Of a stretch of 36,475 nucleotides of DNA, positions 34,345-36,475 are shown piece after piece. Position 1 is the stretch's first letter; each line of letters begins with the position of its first letter. The position numbers and the translations under genes are program-made. The stretch comes from an uncultured Fenollaria sp. Its GTDB lineage: Bacteria > Bacillota > Clostridia > Tissierellales > Peptoniphilaceae. The stretch is taken from positions 1-36,475 of the forward strand of contig NZ_CAMJVK010000012.1 in NCBI RefSeq assembly GCF_946221515.1, read 5' to 3'. The notes beneath the pieces are model-generated. The model did not search any database. It worked only from the letters and a program-made list of their open reading frames with translations, and was not told where the DNA came from.

Positions 34345-34364
34345 ATCAACGCCTCCTCGTGTAA

Positions 34365-34393
34365 AATATAACATAATATACTGCATTGTGCAT
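34365..34393 (-). promoter_or_regulatory. Promoter of the protease gene
   Basis: -10 TATATT (34370-34365) with extended TGT, 17 nt from a poor -35 (ATGCAC, 34393-34388). The block ATATTATGTTATATT matches the other two island promoters, and TGCAC/TGCAG repeats upstream resemble those before the Panacea gene. Confidence 0.55.
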
Positions 34394-34463
34394 GAAATTA
34401 GAAATATTTAATAAAACAAACACTTTCTACGCCTTAATATTTATATATTTTAAAAAATTTTCT

Positions 34464-35135
34464 TTAATCATTTGATATGCCCTTAACCATCTTATATATA
34501 ACAATAACAGAGGATATCGTAATAAAATTAAATAGTACCATCAATAAAATCACTTTATATATACTAATACTATCTTTACTTGTTATAGCTGTAAATAAAG
34601 TAACGTTAATTGATAATAATGAAAACGCTGAAAAAATCAACGATGCAATACCAATTATATCATAAGTGTGCCTATCAACCTTTTTATCAAGATTATCCGT
34701 CTGTTTTTCTAATTGTTTTTGTTTATCAACAACATCTATTTTTACTTCTTCTAATATATTACTAGATATATCAAATAGACCTTGGATATAATTTATTCTC
34801 GCTATATCTAAATTGATATGATCCAACAATTTTTTGAAAGATTTTTTGGTATTAGCATCTAAAGCATGTCTATTTTTGTTTAAATAATCATTAATACAAT
34901 TCAAATTATTTATAAGATTATTGATGAGCAATTCAGACTTATCCTCACTATATACGTCTGTTACAAAAGTAAATATATTAGAATACATATGCCTGTAGCC
35001 ATTAGAATATATATTTTTAAGTTCATTACATACTTCCTCTAGCCTTTCTTGGTTAAAGTCATTATTGTTAATCAAAGAATCGTCTTTTGCTACTTCTTTC
35101 AAAAACCTCAAAACTAACCCATCTTTATCAACCAT
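34464..35135 (-). CDS. Two-helix membrane protein, candidate Panacea-paired toxin
   Basis: A 223-residue protein I do not recognise by family. A long helical cytoplasmic part (1-155) includes a coiled-coil (about 127-155: ILEEVKIDVVDKQKQLEKQ). Two C-terminal membrane helices (about 159-183 and 192-215) are joined by a short loop. The ATG overlaps the Panacea stop by 8 nt, an arrangement typical of toxin-antitoxin pairs. Panacea antitoxins are known to pair with many different toxins, membrane toxins included, so a membrane-depolarising effector is a reasonable inference. No direct evidence of toxicity is visible. Confidence 0.7.
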   Translation of the reverse strand: MVDKDGLVLRFLKEVAKDDSLINNNDFNQERLEEVCNELKNIYSNGYRHMYSNIFTFVTDVYSEDKSELLINNLINNLNCINDYLNKNRHALDANTKKSFKKLLDHINLDIARINYIQGLFDISSNILEEVKIDVVDKQKQLEKQTDNLDKKVDRHTYDIIGIASLIFSAFSLLSINVTLFTAITSKDSISIYKVILLMVLFNFITISSVIVIYKMVKGISND

Positions 35136-35559
35136 AATTTTTTATCTCTTCTATAGAAATTACAGGATGATATGCATTTTGGTAATTATTACATGTTCTA
35201 TCCCAAGCAAATCCCTTCATATGCGTCTCGTCAACCATGAGCCAGGGACTTTGATGCTTATAACTTTCAATAACATTGTCAATTAAATTAATGTCTTCTT
35301 CATTTATATTTATTTTAGGATCATCATATACATCTATCTTCATACCACCATAGCCAGCATATCTATAATATACCTCAGGAACAACAGGACCAAATTGCCA
35401 AGCTTCAATATTATCTACAAACAAAGCAACATTTTTCTTTTTTAAAGATTCTCTTTGAACAAAATAAAGTATTTTTTGCAATTTCAGATTTGTTATAGGT
35501 AATTCCATTGTAGTATATCGATAAAGAATATATCTTGCAATATCAATAGCTTTATACAT
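35128..35559 (-). CDS. Panacea (DUF4065/SocA-like) protein, candidate antitoxin
   Basis: A 143-residue Panacea domain protein from the ATG at 35559 (AAGGAGG seven bases upstream; an upstream in-frame codon at 35577 is in the leader). Landmarks: AIDIARYILYR, NLKLQKILYFVQRE, IEAWQFGPVVPEVYYRYAGYG and WLMVDETHMKGFAW. Panacea proteins neutralise diverse toxins, and the Caulobacter relative SocA delivers its toxin to the ClpXP protease. The downstream overlapping membrane gene is the natural toxin candidate, and a Clp-fold protease gene lies next. It starts the island operon behind the best promoter. Confidence 0.85.
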   Translation of the reverse strand: MYKAIDIARYILYRYTTMELPITNLKLQKILYFVQRESLKKKNVALFVDNIEAWQFGPVVPEVYYRYAGYGGMKIDVYDDPKININEEDINLIDNVIESYKHQSPWLMVDETHMKGFAWDRTCNNYQNAYHPVISIEEIKNYG

Positions 35560-35579
35560 ATCAATTCCTCCTTTCAAAG

Positions 35580-35608
35580 ATTATAACACAATATGCAGGA
35601 TAATGCAA
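35580..35608 (-). promoter_or_regulatory. Promoter of the Panacea gene
   Basis: -35 TTGCAT (35608-35603) and -10 TATAAT (35585-35580), 17 nt apart, extended TGT before the -10. ATATTGTGTTATAAT is shared with the other island promoters. A TGCA pair flanks the spacer start and could be an operator. Confidence 0.75.
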
Positions 35609-35937
35609 CAAAAGAGAAAAAATATTATTTACTTTTCTTATTTATCATGACATATACTACACTTTAACTAACACTTTTAATCTATTTACAATGATTTCTT
35701 TCTTCGTATTAATTATTTTCCCACGCATATTCTCTAAAGTTCCCTTACCTTTTCATAATATAATTACCCATTTTTTAAAGTCTTCACTCAATACATTAGC
35801 TACTTTTTTCTATATTTATAGAACTATGGTTGTTTATTTAGCTATCTCTTCAAAACAACTTAAGCTAAGTGCTCAATATAACATCTGTAATCGACATCCT
35901 CAGCTCACAGCATGATAATAAAAAAGACGCATCACTG
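35609..35937 (-). other. Gene-free stretch between the Panacea promoter and the right IS end
   Basis: About 330 bases without a supported gene. On the minus strand one frame reads through LSEDFKKWVIIL, a stop, then GTLENMRGKIINTKKEII, which may be a decayed gene end, but I cannot identify it. TCACAG (35905-35910) and CTGTGA (35935-35940) form a widely spaced inverted repeat near the IS end. Confidence 0.4.
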
Positions 35938-35944
35938 TGATATG

Positions 35945-35979
35945 TACCCTCTTTACTGGACAAACCAGTAAGGAGGGTA
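35945..35979 (+). promoter_or_regulatory. Hairpin masking the transposase ribosome binding site
   Basis: TACCCTCTTTACTGG (35945-35959) pairs with CCAGTAAGGAGGGTA (35965-35979) over 15 bp including one U-G pair, loop ACAAA. AAGGAGGG (35970-35977) is wholly inside the 3' arm, 7 nt before the ATG at 35985. In RNA started outside the element the hairpin would form and block translation. Confidence 0.8.
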
Positions 35980-35984
35980 TTTTT

Positions 35985-36475
35985 ATGCGATATAGTTATG
36001 AATTCAAAAAAGAATGCGTAGAACTATACAGACAAGGAAAGTGGATGGAAACACCTGAAGGAGTTAAGCCACATACGTTTAGGGACAAAATTAAATATTG
36101 GAGTAAGCTTGTAAATTTTCACGGAGAAAAGATACTAAAACACAAAGGGCAGGATAAGAAGTGGTCTGCAGAAGAAAAATTTAAATGGGTATCAAAAGTA
36201 TTGGCTGGAAACTCTTGTTTGTCTATAGCAATAGAAGCTGGTATTTCGGATGTCCAACTTAACAATTGGGTTAATAAATATAAAGATTTTGGGTATAATT
36301 CTCTTGAAATTAAGAAGAGAGGAAGAAATCCCGAAATGAATGATAAGAATGAAAACACTAATATAGATCCAAAGCCACTTAACGAATCCGAACGAGAAGA
36401 ACTTATTCGTTTAAGAGAAGAAAACAGAGCGGGCAGTCGAAAAAAATTAGACGCCTTGAGAAAGAAAAAGTATGC
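35985..36475 (+). CDS. IS3-family transposase OrfA (3' end outside the window)
   Basis: Open for 163 codons from the ATG at 35985 to the window edge. Two helix-turn-helix blocks are visible: residues of about 5-40 (YEFKKECVELYRQGKW, TPEGVKPHTFRDKI) and about 60-100 (KKWSAEEKFKWVSKVLAGNS, IEAGISDVQLNNWV). A charged linker and LNESEREELIRLREEN follow, the usual start of the leucine zipper. The zipper then looks shortened: EENRAGSRKKLDALRKKKY instead of two more heptads. The full element would make OrfAB by -1 frameshifting. Whether this copy is active depends on sequence not seen. Confidence 0.85.
   Translation, partial: MRYSYEFKKECVELYRQGKWMETPEGVKPHTFRDKIKYWSKLVNFHGEKILKHKGQDKKWSAEEKFKWVSKVLAGNSCLSIAIEAGISDVQLNNWVNKYKDFGYNSLEIKKRGRNPEMNDKNENTNIDPKPLNESEREELIRLREENRAGSRKKLDALRKKKY

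Larger units (their letters stand above)
35938..36475 (+). mobile_element. IS3-family insertion sequence, left part (runs off the window)
   Basis: Begins at the terminal repeat TGATATGTACCC (35938), followed by the hairpin and orfA. Orientation is opposite to the decayed copy at 32095-32532, so the two left ends face the cargo. The rest (end of orfA, orfB, right repeat) is outside the window. Confidence 0.85.

Noticed and set aside
35691..35915. Plus-strand open frame of 74 codons
   Set aside because: No ribosome binding site, composition typical of random AT-rich DNA, and no family resemblance.
36119..36358. Minus-strand open frame of 79 codons
   Set aside because: It is a shadow of the open transposase OrfA frame on the plus strand.
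1..36475. CRISPR arrays and tRNA genes
   Set aside because: No regularly spaced repeats and no cloverleaf-type sequence were seen in the gaps between genes.

Overview
The window looks like an AT-rich, low-GC Gram-positive anaerobe. I favour the Tissierellia/Peptoniphilaceae side of the Firmicutes, from the gene order, the strong AAGGAGG-type ribosome binding sites, the IS3-family transposase type and the lack of the spore genes that sit between floA and phoH in Bacillus. The genus cannot be fixed from the sequence alone. Every chromosomal gene from 1 to about 31.9 kb is on the minus strand, so transcription runs from high to low coordinates.

In transcription order the core is: ruvC-ruvA-ruvB (Holliday junction processing), a SpoIID/LytB-like protein, queA-tgt (queuosine), yajC and a terminator. 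Next come nfeD-floA (membrane microdomain), a charged membrane protein, phoH-ybeY-cdd-era-recO, glyQ-glyS, ppsR, dgt, dnaG, rpoD, trmK and a Nif3 protein. The RNase P RNA gene follows with its own -10, then queT, mltG, trmR and a U32 protease-like TrhP. These lead without a break into a ten-gene type IV (pseudo)pilus operon (pilB, pilC, major pilin, prepilin peptidase, two unknowns, four minor prepilin-like genes). The efp gene, with its own promoter, closes the segment, and the first two codons of another gene lie at the left edge. Most neighbours overlap by 1-26 nt, so translational coupling is likely. Queuosine genes occur at two places (queT; queA-tgt), as do tRNA wobble-uridine genes (U32/TrhP with trmR).

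The dnaG gene is split by a one-base frame change inside a run of nine A. The downstream frame continues the protein perfectly, so this is a sequencing error, a recent mutation, or expression by slippage.

The right end (32.1-36.5 kb) is an accessory island. About 3.4 kb of cargo lies between two inward-facing left ends of the same IS3-family element: a 438-bp internally deleted, decayed copy on the left and the start of an open copy on the right. The cargo encodes a Panacea (DUF4065/SocA-like) protein overlapping a two-helix membrane protein (a toxin-antitoxin-like pair), an SDH/Clp-fold serine protease, a 57-residue basic protein, a 67-residue protein and a DUF2335 membrane protein. Three promoters in it share one extended -10 block. 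This island is the best candidate here for an undescribed system.
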